This document shows, one piece after another, positions 1-8,387 of a DNA stretch of 64,000 bases (within the stretch, counting starts at the first letter, position 1; the number at the start of each line of letters is the position of its first letter). Made by a program: the position numbers and the translations under genes. The stretch covers positions 1-64,000 of the forward strand of contig JABIFX010000023.1 of NCBI GenBank assembly GCA_018650445.1, in the 5' to 3' direction. The DNA is from Fidelibacterota bacterium. GTDB taxonomy: Bacteria; Fidelibacterota; UBA8477; JABMPR01. The notes beneath the pieces were generated by a model. That model searched no databases and had not been told where the DNA came from. It was given only the letters and a program-made list of their open reading frames with translations.

Positions 1-1995
1 AAGTATTGTCTCAGCAATGGTTATCCAGGGGTTGTTGTGACAGAAAATACCGGCATTTTCTTTGTAACCAGGTGGATAGGTGGATATTTCACCCAGATTA
101 AGTTTGTAACTGGTGTATGCAGGTTGATTCAGGACAATCCCGTGATCACAGTCCAGATTCTGCTTCACTGAATCCAGGGTTTGTTGGGCCCGTCCATCGT
201 CCAGACCAATTCCAGCCATAACACACATGCCCTGCGGTTCGATGAAAATTTTTCCTTCATCATTCTCATGGCTGCCTACTTTTTCACCAAAATGATCATA
301 TGCTCTTAGAAACCACTCCCCGTCCCAGCCATGTTTTTTGACAGCCTGTTCCATCTTTTTGACTTCCTGCATGGCTCGAGAGGCTTCAGCAGCATTACCG
401 ATCTGCTTACATATATCTGCATATTCGCGACCATAGGCTACAAACATGCCAGCAATAAAGACTGATTCAGCCTGCCCACCTTCTTTATTTTCAGTCGTTT
501 GGAATGATTCTCCTGGCGTCTCTGAAAAACAATTCAGGTTGAGACAATCATTCCAGTCTGCCCGACCAATAAGGGGCAAGCCGTGCGGTCCAAGATTATT
601 GATGACATGGTCGAAGGATCGTTTGAGATGCTCTGACATAGGAGCTGCCAGGTCAGGGTCATTTTCAAAATCTACCACCTCATCCAGAATGGAGAAATCT
701 CCTGTTTCCTTGAGGTATTCGTTTGTAGAAAGGATGAGCCATAAAGGATCATCGTTAAAACCCGTGCCTACTTCATCATTCCCACGCTTGGTAAGAGGTT
801 GATATTGGTGATAGGCACCGCCATCTCTCAACTGAGTGGCAGCCAGATCAAGAATTCTCTCCCTGGCTCGTTCTGGAATTTGGTGAACGAAGCCGATGAG
901 ATCCTGATTGGAATCTCGAAACCCCATTCCCCTTCCAATCCCACTTTCAAAATAGGAGGCACTGCGTGAGAGATTGAAAGTGATCATACACTGGTAGGGA
1001 TTCCAGGTATTGACCATTCTTTCCAGTTTTGGATCCAATCCGTCGAGGTGATAGGTGTTAAGAAGACCTGACCAATACACTTTAAGCTCATCGAGAGCCT
1101 GGTTTACCTGTCTGTCATGCTTGAATTGATGGTGCATTGCCCTGGCAATATCCTTGTTGATAACCCCGGGTTTTTCCCATTTATCATCCTTGGGGTTTTC
1201 AACATAACCAAGGACAAATATAATGTCTCTCGACTCTCCAGGAAACAATTCTACTTTGATATTGTGGGAAGCAATTGGCGACCAACCCTGGGCCATGGAA
1301 TTTCCAGAAGTACCCTCTGAAACGACCTGAGGATTTCCCAATCCATTGTAGAGACCCAGAAAGGCTTCTCGATCTGTGTCAAAACCTGATAAGGGATCGC
1401 TACAGGCATAAAAAGCATAGTGATTTCTACGTTCTCGATATTCGGTTTTGTGATAAATAACCCTCTCTTCAACTTCAACCTCACCTGTATTCAAGTTTCG
1501 TTGAAAGTTGGTAGCGTCATCTTGAGCGTCCCATAGGGCCCATTCAACAAAGCTAAACAAATCCAGTTTCTTAGGTTCGCTCCCTGTGTTCTTCAAGGAA
1601 ATACGCTGTACTTCCCCCTTGAAGTTGAGAGGCACCAGGTGAGTTACTTCAGCCTGGACACCATTCCGCGTGCCTGAAATGATGGAATATCCCAGGCCAT
1701 GACGACAGGAGTAGTTTTCAAGCTTCGCCTGGACGGGTTGCCAACCTGGATTCCAGACATCATCACCATCTCTGATGTAAAAGTAGGTTCCGCTTTGATC
1801 CAGAGGCACATTGTTATATCGATACCGGGTTACACGTCGAAGTTTTGCATCCTGGTAGAATGCATATCCACCACCCGTATTAGATATGAGCCTGAAGTAG
1901 TCTTGCGTCCCGAGATAGTTGATCCAGGGCCAGGGTGTTTTTGGAGATGTGATTACATATTCACGGCGTTCATCATCAAAATATCCGTATTTCAA
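1..1995 (-). CDS. GH94 cellobiose phosphorylase (C-terminus off window)
   Basis: Reverse-strand reading gives an open frame of 665 codons that runs off the left edge. It is absent from the ORF track because it has no stop and starts with TTG. The TTG at 1993-1995 is preceded by AAAGGAT and followed by [15 protein letters not shown]. Family marks seen: [12 protein letters not shown]; the catalytic Asp motif [14 protein letters not shown] near residue 475, followed by TPGESFQTT; and [15 protein letters not shown] near the edge. GH94 enzymes phosphorolyse beta-glucobioses to glucose-1-phosphate plus glucose in the cytoplasm, and this one has no signal peptide. Full-length cellobiose phosphorylases are about 800 residues, so roughly 140 are missing. 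The [12 protein letters not shown] stretch favours cellobiose over chitobiose or cellodextrin; laminaribiose is not excluded. It lies 20 nt downstream of a sugar-type symporter and is probably co-transcribed with it. Confidence 0.9.
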   Translation of the reverse strand, partial: MKYGYFDDERREYVITSPKTPWPWINYLGTQDYFRLISNTGGGYAFYQDAKLRRVTRYRYNNVPLDQSGTYFYIRDGDDVWNPGWQPVQAKLENYSCRHGLGYSIISGTRNGVQAEVTHLVPLNFKGEVQRISLKNTGSEPKKLDLFSFVEWALWDAQDDATNFQRNLNTGEVEVEERVIYHKTEYRERRNHYAFYACSDPLSGFDTDREAFLGLYNGLGNPQVVSEGTSGNSMAQGWSPIASHNIKVELFPGESRDIIFVLGYVENPKDDKWEKPGVINKDIARAMHHQFKHDRQVNQALDELKVYWSGLLNTYHLDGLDPKLERMVNTWNPYQCMITFNLSRSASYFESGIGRGMGFRDSNQDLIGFVHQIPERARERILDLAATQLRDGGAYHQYQPLTKRGNDEVGTGFNDDPLWLILSTNEYLKETGDFSILDEVVDFENDPDLAAPMSEHLKRSFDHVINNLGPHGLPLIGRADWNDCLNLNCFSETPGESFQTTENKEGGQAESVFIAGMFVAYGREYADICKQIGNAAEASRAMQEVKKMEQAVKKHGWDGEWFLRAYDHFGEKVGSHENDEGKIFIEPQGMCVMAGIGLDDGRAQQTLDSVKQNLDCDHGIVLNQPAYTSYKLNLGEISTYPPGYKENAGIFCHNNPWITIAETIL

Positions 1996-2015
1996 GACCT
2001 ATCCTTTATGAATTT

Positions 2016-3806
2016 TTAATCGTTTGCCAATTCATCGAACCAACGTTTTTTGAGCCAGTAGCTGGTTGCCACTGCTAGAGCCACAGCAATTCCCATGGCA
2101 TACCATTCACGGATGATCAGGTAGACTGGAGCTACCACCAGGGATGTCTGCCAGATAATTCCTACAGCCACATTGCTCAGGTCGCGTACAGCCGATGCAC
2201 CCGTTTTAAAATCAGGATCGTCTACGTGTACAGCTTCTGCAACTGGACCCCAGAATCCCCAGGGTCGGACAGAGGTATAGAATGCCTTAAGGTCATCCAT
2301 CTCATCTGGAGCAGTCAATAAGCTACCCAGGACGCTACCTACAGCACCAAGACCCATGGTTACAGGGAAATAGTATAAATAATCAGAAGATGGAACGATC
2401 TGGGCCAAAACCATTGCAGTAACTATACCAGAGAGCATACCCCAGAAGTATCCGTACCCATTAAATCGCCACCAGTGCCATTTCAAGACGTTTGGAGCGG
2501 TGAAGCCACCCCATAGACCTGTAACTATCCAACCCATGGCAGAATGGATACTCTCGGCCTGAGTTCCCATGATGATACCAACTACCACGATGAGGATGCT
2601 GGCACCGTAACTCATCCAGATAACTTTCTTTTCGGTGGCATCAGGATCGATGTAGCGTTTATAAATATCGTTTACCAGGTAAGCCGCACCAGAATTCACG
2701 GTTGAATCAAAGGTGCTCATATAGGCCGCCAGTAAACCCGCAATTACCAATCCGGTTACGCCAACTGGAAAAAATTCTCGAATGACAAAAGGCATGAGCA
2801 TTTCAAAATCAGCCCCACCTTGCATGCTGCGCAGTTCACCACTGAAGAAGACCAGCCCCAGAACCGCTATTCCGCCAATCATTAGCCAACGAGGGACTAA
2901 AGCTGCTGAGACCATGCCACTCATCATGGCAGATTCCTTGGGACTACGGGTTGCCAGAACACGCTGCATATCATAGTTGGGAGCGGTTCCTGCCATGCTG
3001 GTGAGTATTCCCTTAAAGAGCATCATCATCCAGACGATGGTGAACATATTGTAGCCATCTGTTTTAATTTTCTCTGTCACCGAAGGAATCAGGCCAGACC
3101 AGTCCAGATCAAGTGTATATCCGAAAAACAGGGTTTTCCAACCATCAGGGATGACTGCATTCAGGGCATCAGGGGCAACATTGGTCATGGCTATGACAGC
3201 AATGAATATTGAGGCAATGGTAAGCATGATAAATTGAAAGACATCAGTAATGACCACACTGAACATACCACCGAGAATCACATAGAAAGTGGTAATACCC
3301 ATGAGGACCATGGCGTAAGTGTCAGGAGTCCAGTCCCAGGGTAAAAAGGCAGCGGCAAAACGTCCCACACCCTGATAGGCATAAATCAGGAAACTCACAA
3401 CTGAGATGAGGGCAAACACAACAATGGCAATACGGGAAAGTTCAGCTCCACGTCCCTTGCCAAAACGAGTACCAATCCACTCAGCTCCAGTTACCACACC
3501 ACTGCGTCTGATCCAGACAGCCAGGTAGATCATGAGAAAGATCTGATTAAAGGTGGGCCACAACCAGGGAAGCCAGGTACCTTTTAAACCGTAAACGAAA
3601 AGCATTGAGACCAGCCACATCGTACCAGCAATATCAAACATACTTGAAGCATTTGAGACGCCCAGGACATACCAGGGAATACTGCGACCACCAAGAAAGT
3701 AGGCGTCCATACCTTCACCAGCCCGGCTTCTAAGCCATAGTCCCATGAGAACAACTGCGACGAGATAAATAACAATAATAGAACTATCAACTATATGCAG
3801 GGTCAT
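2016..3806 (-). CDS. Sodium:solute symporter (SSS family)
   Basis: A 596-residue polytopic membrane protein. SSS hallmarks seen: N-terminal YFLGGRSIPWYVLGVSNASSM, then the conserved helix MSTFDSTVNSGAAYLVNDIYKRYI, where Ser/Thr residues are typical sodium ligands. The family couples sodium entry to uptake of sugars, amino acids or other small solutes across the inner membrane. The C-terminus carries extra hydrophobic segments and a soluble stretch around residues 500-540. The start is supported by AAGGAG about 10 nt upstream. It sits between a GH2 enzyme and the GH94 phosphorylase, so a disaccharide substrate such as cellobiose is a reasonable inference. The sequence alone does not fix the substrate. 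Confidence 0.85.
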   Translation of the reverse strand: MTLHIVDSSIIVIYLVAVVLMGLWLRSRAGEGMDAYFLGGRSIPWYVLGVSNASSMFDIAGTMWLVSMLFVYGLKGTWLPWLWPTFNQIFLMIYLAVWIRRSGVVTGAEWIGTRFGKGRGAELSRIAIVVFALISVVSFLIYAYQGVGRFAAAFLPWDWTPDTYAMVLMGITTFYVILGGMFSVVITDVFQFIMLTIASIFIAVIAMTNVAPDALNAVIPDGWKTLFFGYTLDLDWSGLIPSVTEKIKTDGYNMFTIVWMMMLFKGILTSMAGTAPNYDMQRVLATRSPKESAMMSGMVSAALVPRWLMIGGIAVLGLVFFSGELRSMQGGADFEMLMPFVIREFFPVGVTGLVIAGLLAAYMSTFDSTVNSGAAYLVNDIYKRYIDPDATEKKVIWMSYGASILIVVVGIIMGTQAESIHSAMGWIVTGLWGGFTAPNVLKWHWWRFNGYGYFWGMLSGIVTAMVLAQIVPSSDYLYYFPVTMGLGAVGSVLGSLLTAPDEMDDLKAFYTSVRPWGFWGPVAEAVHVDDPDFKTGASAVRDLSNVAVGIIWQTSLVVAPVYLIIREWYAMGIAVALAVATSYWLKKRWFDELAND

Positions 3807-3871
3807 AATTTTACTGCTCCTTGTGACATGATTTCGTTTTCAATAATTGAACAACTATAATGCAGAATGAT

Positions 3872-5704
3872 TTACTCCCAGGTTGCTTTAACATCCTGGT
3901 AAAATTTCTGCATCACATAAAAAGCTTTTTTCTTATCACCAGTCTCCCCTATGAGACCTTTACGGTTCCAGCCATCCTGGATGCCAGGGAGAACGCGACG
4001 TGGAGAATGAAAATCAGATAATATCCAGGGTGATGTTCCCCTCAATTGAGGAAGTCGCTGAAACATCTCTATGGATTCAGCATAAATATTTTCCTGATAC
4101 TCCTCAGTCCATATTTCATTCTGAGCACCATGCAAGCCCTGCAGAGCGCCTGCTCCAAATTCTGAAACGATCACCGGTTTATTCTGATCGATTGCCCATT
4201 GGATCTTGTCACACTTATCAGGCAATCCATCATACCAGCCGATGTAGGCATTAAAACTCAAGATATCCACAAACTCAGCAAAAGGATCAGTGATCTTGCG
4301 TGTTAAACCACCTTCGCCTGAGCCCTGCATTTCCAAAGCAGCACTGATAAGACGAGTATCATCCTTACTGAGAGCAAAGTTTCTCAAGTTCTTCAGGAAT
4401 TCCATCCTGGCGTCACTCACTGGCGTTTCATTCGCCATGGACCAAATGATAACAGATGCTCTGTTCTTATCACGTGAGATAACTTCGCTAAGTTGCTGTT
4501 GTGCAGTGGAGTAGGTCTGTTTGTTCTCCCAGGATATGGTCCAGTATACTGGATTTTCTTCCCAGACCATGATGCCCATTTCATCAGCGAGGCGCAGCAT
4601 GTTTTCATTGTGGGGATAATGAGCGAGGCGAACATAATTGCAGCCCAATTCCTTAGCCCATCCCAGCAAGAGTCGGGAGTCTTCCATGCTGTAAGCGCGA
4701 CCCCCACGAATGGGGTTCTCTTCATGGATGCATATGCCCCTGAGGAAAATGGATTCACCATTTAATAGAATATCTGAATTTCTGGTGGCAAGGGTTCTAA
4801 ATCCAATTCGATCGCTGAGGACCTCAGTATCGAGCTGGATGTTAATATCATAGAGCATGGGATTATCAGGTGACCAAAATTTGATTTCTCTTGAGTTAAG
4901 CTCTAGCTCTGCACTTCCCTCAACATCTGTTGTCAAGGACTTCTTCAGCCTGAGGCCGGGTATATCCACTATGACCTTGCGATTCGCTTTGTCTTCACCA
5001 TCGAGCTGGATATAGCCCTTTATGTCCCTCTTTGATCCCTTTTCCAATTGAATGAAATAATCAGATACAAAGGTTGAACTGACCTCTATCAATGAAACAT
5101 CTCGTGTAAGTCCGCCAAAGTTCCACCAATCTGTATTTACAGTTGGCACTTCATCTTTCTTGCGGGTGTTGTCTACTTTGACAATGAGAAAATTATCTTT
5201 GGGTCTGACGATATCAGTGATTTCAAAATTGAAGGGTGTAAAGCCTCCCTTATGAACACCAAGCTTCTGACCATTCAGATAGACATCAGCCTTATAGTTG
5301 ATAGCCCCAAAATGGACAAAGACTCGATTATCATCTCGCGTCTTCTCATAGTCGAAGGACCTTTTATACCAGATCGTTCCTTCATAATAGTAGAGTTTTT
5401 CCTTTTGAGAGTTCCAGTCACCTGGGACGATGATAGCCTCTGATTTATCGAAATCGTATTCGATCCTATCCCATGGATTTACCGGTTTCTGGTTGGTGAA
5501 ATACCCCCCACTTTGGGAAGGATCACCATAATCGTCAAAGGGTGTGTACCGATAATTGTAAAATCCATTTTCGTAGGGATCAACAATATAGTTCCAAACG
5601 CCATTCAGTGTGGTTGTCTGGCGACCTGGGATGTTCTGGATGAGTAGTTCAGAGGCCTGCAGTGAAGCGAGGGCCAGGAGCAGCAACATGTATTTTTTCA
5701 CCAT
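3872..5704 (-). CDS. GH2 family glycoside hydrolase, secreted
   Basis: A 610-residue protein with an N-terminal signal peptide (MVKKYMLLLLALASLQAS) and no lipobox or type IX tail, so probably periplasmic. The order is GH2: sugar-binding jelly roll (around 40-215, with VFVHFGAINYKADVYLNG), immunoglobulin-like domain (about 220-305), then TIM barrel. Barrel signatures: FLRGICIHEENP, NYVRLAHYPHNENML, the acid/base Glu in IIWSMANETP, and the nucleophile Glu in VIVSEFGAGALQG. GH2 covers beta-galactosidases, beta-glucuronidases, mannosidases and some beta-glucosidases. Size and the SEFGAGA motif resemble the beta-glucuronidase branch, but this is weak substrate evidence. It begins 36 nt after the DUF4956 gene and leads into the symporter/phosphorylase pair. 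Confidence 0.85.
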   Translation of the reverse strand: MVKKYMLLLLALASLQASELLIQNIPGRQTTTLNGVWNYIVDPYENGFYNYRYTPFDDYGDPSQSGGYFTNQKPVNPWDRIEYDFDKSEAIIVPGDWNSQKEKLYYYEGTIWYKRSFDYEKTRDDNRVFVHFGAINYKADVYLNGQKLGVHKGGFTPFNFEITDIVRPKDNFLIVKVDNTRKKDEVPTVNTDWWNFGGLTRDVSLIEVSSTFVSDYFIQLEKGSKRDIKGYIQLDGEDKANRKVIVDIPGLRLKKSLTTDVEGSAELELNSREIKFWSPDNPMLYDINIQLDTEVLSDRIGFRTLATRNSDILLNGESIFLRGICIHEENPIRGGRAYSMEDSRLLLGWAKELGCNYVRLAHYPHNENMLRLADEMGIMVWEENPVYWTISWENKQTYSTAQQQLSEVISRDKNRASVIIWSMANETPVSDARMEFLKNLRNFALSKDDTRLISAALEMQGSGEGGLTRKITDPFAEFVDILSFNAYIGWYDGLPDKCDKIQWAIDQNKPVIVSEFGAGALQGLHGAQNEIWTEEYQENIYAESIEMFQRLPQLRGTSPWILSDFHSPRRVLPGIQDGWNRKGLIGETGDKKKAFYVMQKFYQDVKATWE

Positions 5705-5740
5705 AATATCATTCCTACGAGACTATTGAAGGTTTAACAG

Positions 5741-6424
5741 TTACTGCGAAAGGGATTCGTCCGAATATAAATTGATTCTATCCACCTCTGCCAATGCAGA
5801 GAGATCCTTGACAAACGCATTCCCTTTTGAGGCATCCCTAAGTGTTACGTAGTATGAAATCTCATACTGGGAACTACTGCCCAAAGACCTGACATTGATC
5901 ATGGTGAACGATTTACAGTGGGACTGAATGATGGCCATATAGGGCGGTTCTCCCCCATTATGGTCCCCACTATAGGCGAACTGTAACAAATTTTCATCGT
6001 TGCGGTGCGCACCATATCCAATTTTACTCATGACCAAAAGAACAGCACTGATACTCAAGGTTCCAATAATAGCGATTTGAGCCAATCCAACACCAGCGGC
6101 CAGACCAATTGTCAGGGAAAAGAATATGAAGACAATATCCATGGGGTCTTTTACCGCTGTTCGAAAGCGAATAATTGACATGGCACCTACTAGGCCGAAC
6201 GCCCTGGCCAAATTGTTACCAATGACAATAATGACTACTGTGGTGATCATTGCCAACACAACCAGAGAATTAGAGATGCTTTTTGAATACGATGCACCAC
6301 CAAAAGTCAATTTATAGGTCTGGGCAATGACCAGCCCGCACAATAACGCAACCAGCAGGTTGAGTAGCACATCACCTGTGCGTATATTCATGTCCATAAG
6401 CGACTGTAATTCAAATAATTGCAT
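5741..6424 (-). CDS. DUF4956 membrane protein
   Basis: A 227-residue protein with about four hydrophobic segments in the first 145 residues and a soluble C-terminal domain of about 80 residues. The block GLVGAMSIIRFRTAVKDPMDIVFIFF is the signature I associate with DUF4956. The biochemical role of the family is not established. It is commonly found next to VTC-domain polyphosphate-polymerase-like proteins and CotH-type proteins. Here the VTC gene lies 11 nt upstream and a CotH protein is encoded elsewhere in the window. A plausible inference is that it is the membrane partner of the VTC enzyme. The ribosome site is weak (AGAAAAG), and translational coupling to the VTC gene is likely. Confidence 0.85.
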   Translation of the reverse strand: MQLFELQSLMDMNIRTGDVLLNLLVALLCGLVIAQTYKLTFGGASYSKSISNSLVVLAMITTVVIIVIGNNLARAFGLVGAMSIIRFRTAVKDPMDIVFIFFSLTIGLAAGVGLAQIAIIGTLSISAVLLVMSKIGYGAHRNDENLLQFAYSGDHNGGEPPYMAIIQSHCKSFTMINVRSLGSSSQYEISYYVTLRDASKGNAFVKDLSALAEVDRINLYSDESLSQ

Positions 6425-6435
6425 ATCTTTTCTTT

Positions 6436-7203
6436 CTAGTAGTGAATCATGGCAACAATTTCATGTTTTGTACAATCTCCCACATGACGATAATGGGCAT
6501 CTATTCCTCGCACGTACTTGGAAAAAGCCTGTTTTCGAAGATTGTGTTTCCGGACAATTCGCTTGAACCATTCCGGCATGGGGTTCTCAGATTTATACTC
6601 TAACACGAACTCCTGATCCAGAAATGAGACCAGTCGACCTTCTTCATAGAGATCATCAAGACCTGGATACATCATTGACCGAATATTGCTATCAAACGTA
6701 ACGCGGTCAGAATGATTGAAGATGCCGATATAAGCTTCCCGAGTATAGGTCACCAGATTCATGGGGACACGGGTGCTACGCTTCAGGTAGAACATAAACT
6801 TATTGGCTTTCTCCAGAGAATTAGGAAAGTCTTTTCGGTATGGGAAGTATTTTTCCAGATCGCCACCTGATAGTAGATCGGCTAGATCGGTATATTTTAG
6901 TGGAGTTCGATCCTTGGAAATAAACGTGTTGTTCTTCCACTTGATCTCAAGAAAAACCTCACTGTTCTCGGTACAGGTGTTATACCCTCTTACCCTCAAT
7001 TTCTTGCGCATCTGCAAGCCAGCGTGCTTTTCGTAATAATCACGCAACCCAAAGGTGTCAAAATATATGGACCGGATTTCGTAAATATTGGATTTTTGTA
7101 AGGCACGATGGTTGTCAGGACGGACATATGGTGCAATATCACGACGAATAAGGTCCATGGAAGACAGGGGGATGACATACTTATCTTCTTGGCGCCCAGG
7201 CAT
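6436..7203 (-). CDS. VTC-domain protein (polyphosphate polymerase-like)
   Basis: A 255-residue cytoplasmic protein that is essentially one VTC tunnel domain. The alternating charged strands of the fold are visible in order: RQEDKYVIP, RSIYFDTFGLRDYYEKH, RKKLRVRGYN, FLEIKWKNNTFISKDR, TRVPMNLVTYTREAY, RVTFDSNIRS and FVLEYKSENPMPEWF. In yeast Vtc4 this domain makes polyphosphate from ATP, using basic residues and acidic metal ligands inside the tunnel, and those classes of residue are present. The bacterial role is less clear. It is tightly packed between an HlyD-like protein (10 nt) and DUF4956 (11 nt), which implies one operon and a membrane-linked function. Confidence 0.87.
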   Translation of the reverse strand: MPGRQEDKYVIPLSSMDLIRRDIAPYVRPDNHRALQKSNIYEIRSIYFDTFGLRDYYEKHAGLQMRKKLRVRGYNTCTENSEVFLEIKWKNNTFISKDRTPLKYTDLADLLSGGDLEKYFPYRKDFPNSLEKANKFMFYLKRSTRVPMNLVTYTREAYIGIFNHSDRVTFDSNIRSMMYPGLDDLYEEGRLVSFLDQEFVLEYKSENPMPEWFKRIVRKHNLRKQAFSKYVRGIDAHYRHVGDCTKHEIVAMIHY

Positions 7204-7213
7204 TTCTAATGTC

Positions 7214-8260
7214 CTAAATCGATTCCATGAGCAAGTGGAATAAACTTTTTGATGTAAAATTTACAGAGGCATCCAACAACTGACCGGGGACCAATAGTCT
7301 ATCGTCATTGGGAATCCGAATACGAACCAAAATAAGCTGCTCGCCACCTACTCTGAGTATGTGATCATCCACTTGCATTGGCTCGTGGGAGATATTCATC
7401 TCAAAACCTGCACCGGACAAAGACACCTGGGAAGTCCAATCAATCCGACCAAGAGACCCACCCTGTATAGGTAGAGTGACGATCAGGGTGTCAACCTGTT
7501 CAATGGAGAGCAGCGTATCCTCAGATAATGGAAAGAATAACTGTCCAGAAACGGGACTGAACAAGGTCATTTGTGCCAGCACATCACGAGCCAGAGCCAA
7601 TTTCTTTTCTTCATCAGCTATCTGTGTACGATAAACATCCAGTTTTCTCGTCTGGGCACCACTGAGAGCAGATCCCAGATCGGCCTCGGCAATGGAGACT
7701 CGAATGGCATCCAGGCGTTCCCGACGGACCTCAATATCGTATTCCTGTTGGGGAATTATCTTACTGTCCAGCAAACTTTTGGAGCGTTCTAGAATTTTTC
7801 GTTGTTCTTCAAGTCTGGTCTCGGCGTAAGTCAGTCGGAGTCTGGCTGCCTTGATTTCTGTAGCCTTGTTTCCCGATCGCTCAAATTCCAGGGAGGCTTT
7901 CAAATTGTTAATATTTCCTTCAAGGCTGAGGATGCGGTCTGAGAGCGTTGAAGAGTATAGCCAACCCAGAGTATCACCTCGCATGACAGCGCCCTGAGAA
8001 ATGGCAGGGTTCGCCTTATATGAGACCAATCCACCACGATCAGGAACCAGGCTATTGGATTGAAGGGTCTGATTTGTCCATAGATCCTTCAGCTGTGTTG
8101 AATAGGACCCTGTCCCATTAGATATGACTTGATATTGAGTTGACGCTGTAACCACTGCCTTTAGGGAGGCACCTTGAGGGAAAGGAATAAATATCAGCAG
8201 GAGAACAAGAACCAATCCAAGAACCATGTTTGTTGTGATTTTATTGTGCTTTACATCCAT
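7214..8260 (-). CDS. HlyD/membrane-fusion-type adaptor protein
   Basis: A 348-residue protein with one N-terminal transmembrane segment (about 12-28), a split lipoyl-like half domain (GGLVSYKANPAISQGAVMRGDTLGWL), a long alpha-helical coiled coil (about 115-220) and a returning beta domain (DVLAQMTLFSPVSGQLFF). This is the architecture of periplasmic adaptors of RND, ABC or type I export systems. No pump or outer-membrane channel gene adjoins it. Instead it heads the VTC/DUF4956 cassette, so it may be a structural or envelope partner rather than an efflux component. A 127-nt gap separates it from the upstream GH5 gene. No strong promoter was recognised there, although the stretch is AT-rich. 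Confidence 0.75.
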   Translation of the reverse strand: MDVKHNKITTNMVLGLVLVLLLIFIPFPQGASLKAVVTASTQYQVISNGTGSYSTQLKDLWTNQTLQSNSLVPDRGGLVSYKANPAISQGAVMRGDTLGWLYSSTLSDRILSLEGNINNLKASLEFERSGNKATEIKAARLRLTYAETRLEEQRKILERSKSLLDSKIIPQQEYDIEVRRERLDAIRVSIAEADLGSALSGAQTRKLDVYRTQIADEEKKLALARDVLAQMTLFSPVSGQLFFPLSEDTLLSIEQVDTLIVTLPIQGGSLGRIDWTSQVSLSGAGFEMNISHEPMQVDDHILRVGGEQLILVRIRIPNDDRLLVPGQLLDASVNFTSKSLFHLLMESI

Positions 8261-8387
8261 CCCAATACCAATTCTCTAAGTTCTACTTAATTCAGTTTAT
8301 AATACTTAAGACGCCATAAAATCTTTTTTTTCATTTGCCCAAAATCCAGAATACATCTCCAATGATTCGAACTCAGCCCATTCAAGA

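Noticed and set aside
446-2019. ORF-track entries of 60-118 codons on both strands here (e.g. 446..802, 1699..2019)
   Set aside because: They lie antisense to, or in another frame of, the GH94 coding sequence and have no family features.
7214-8260. Efflux or type I secretion operon around the HlyD-like protein
   Set aside because: No RND, ABC or TolC-like gene adjoins it.
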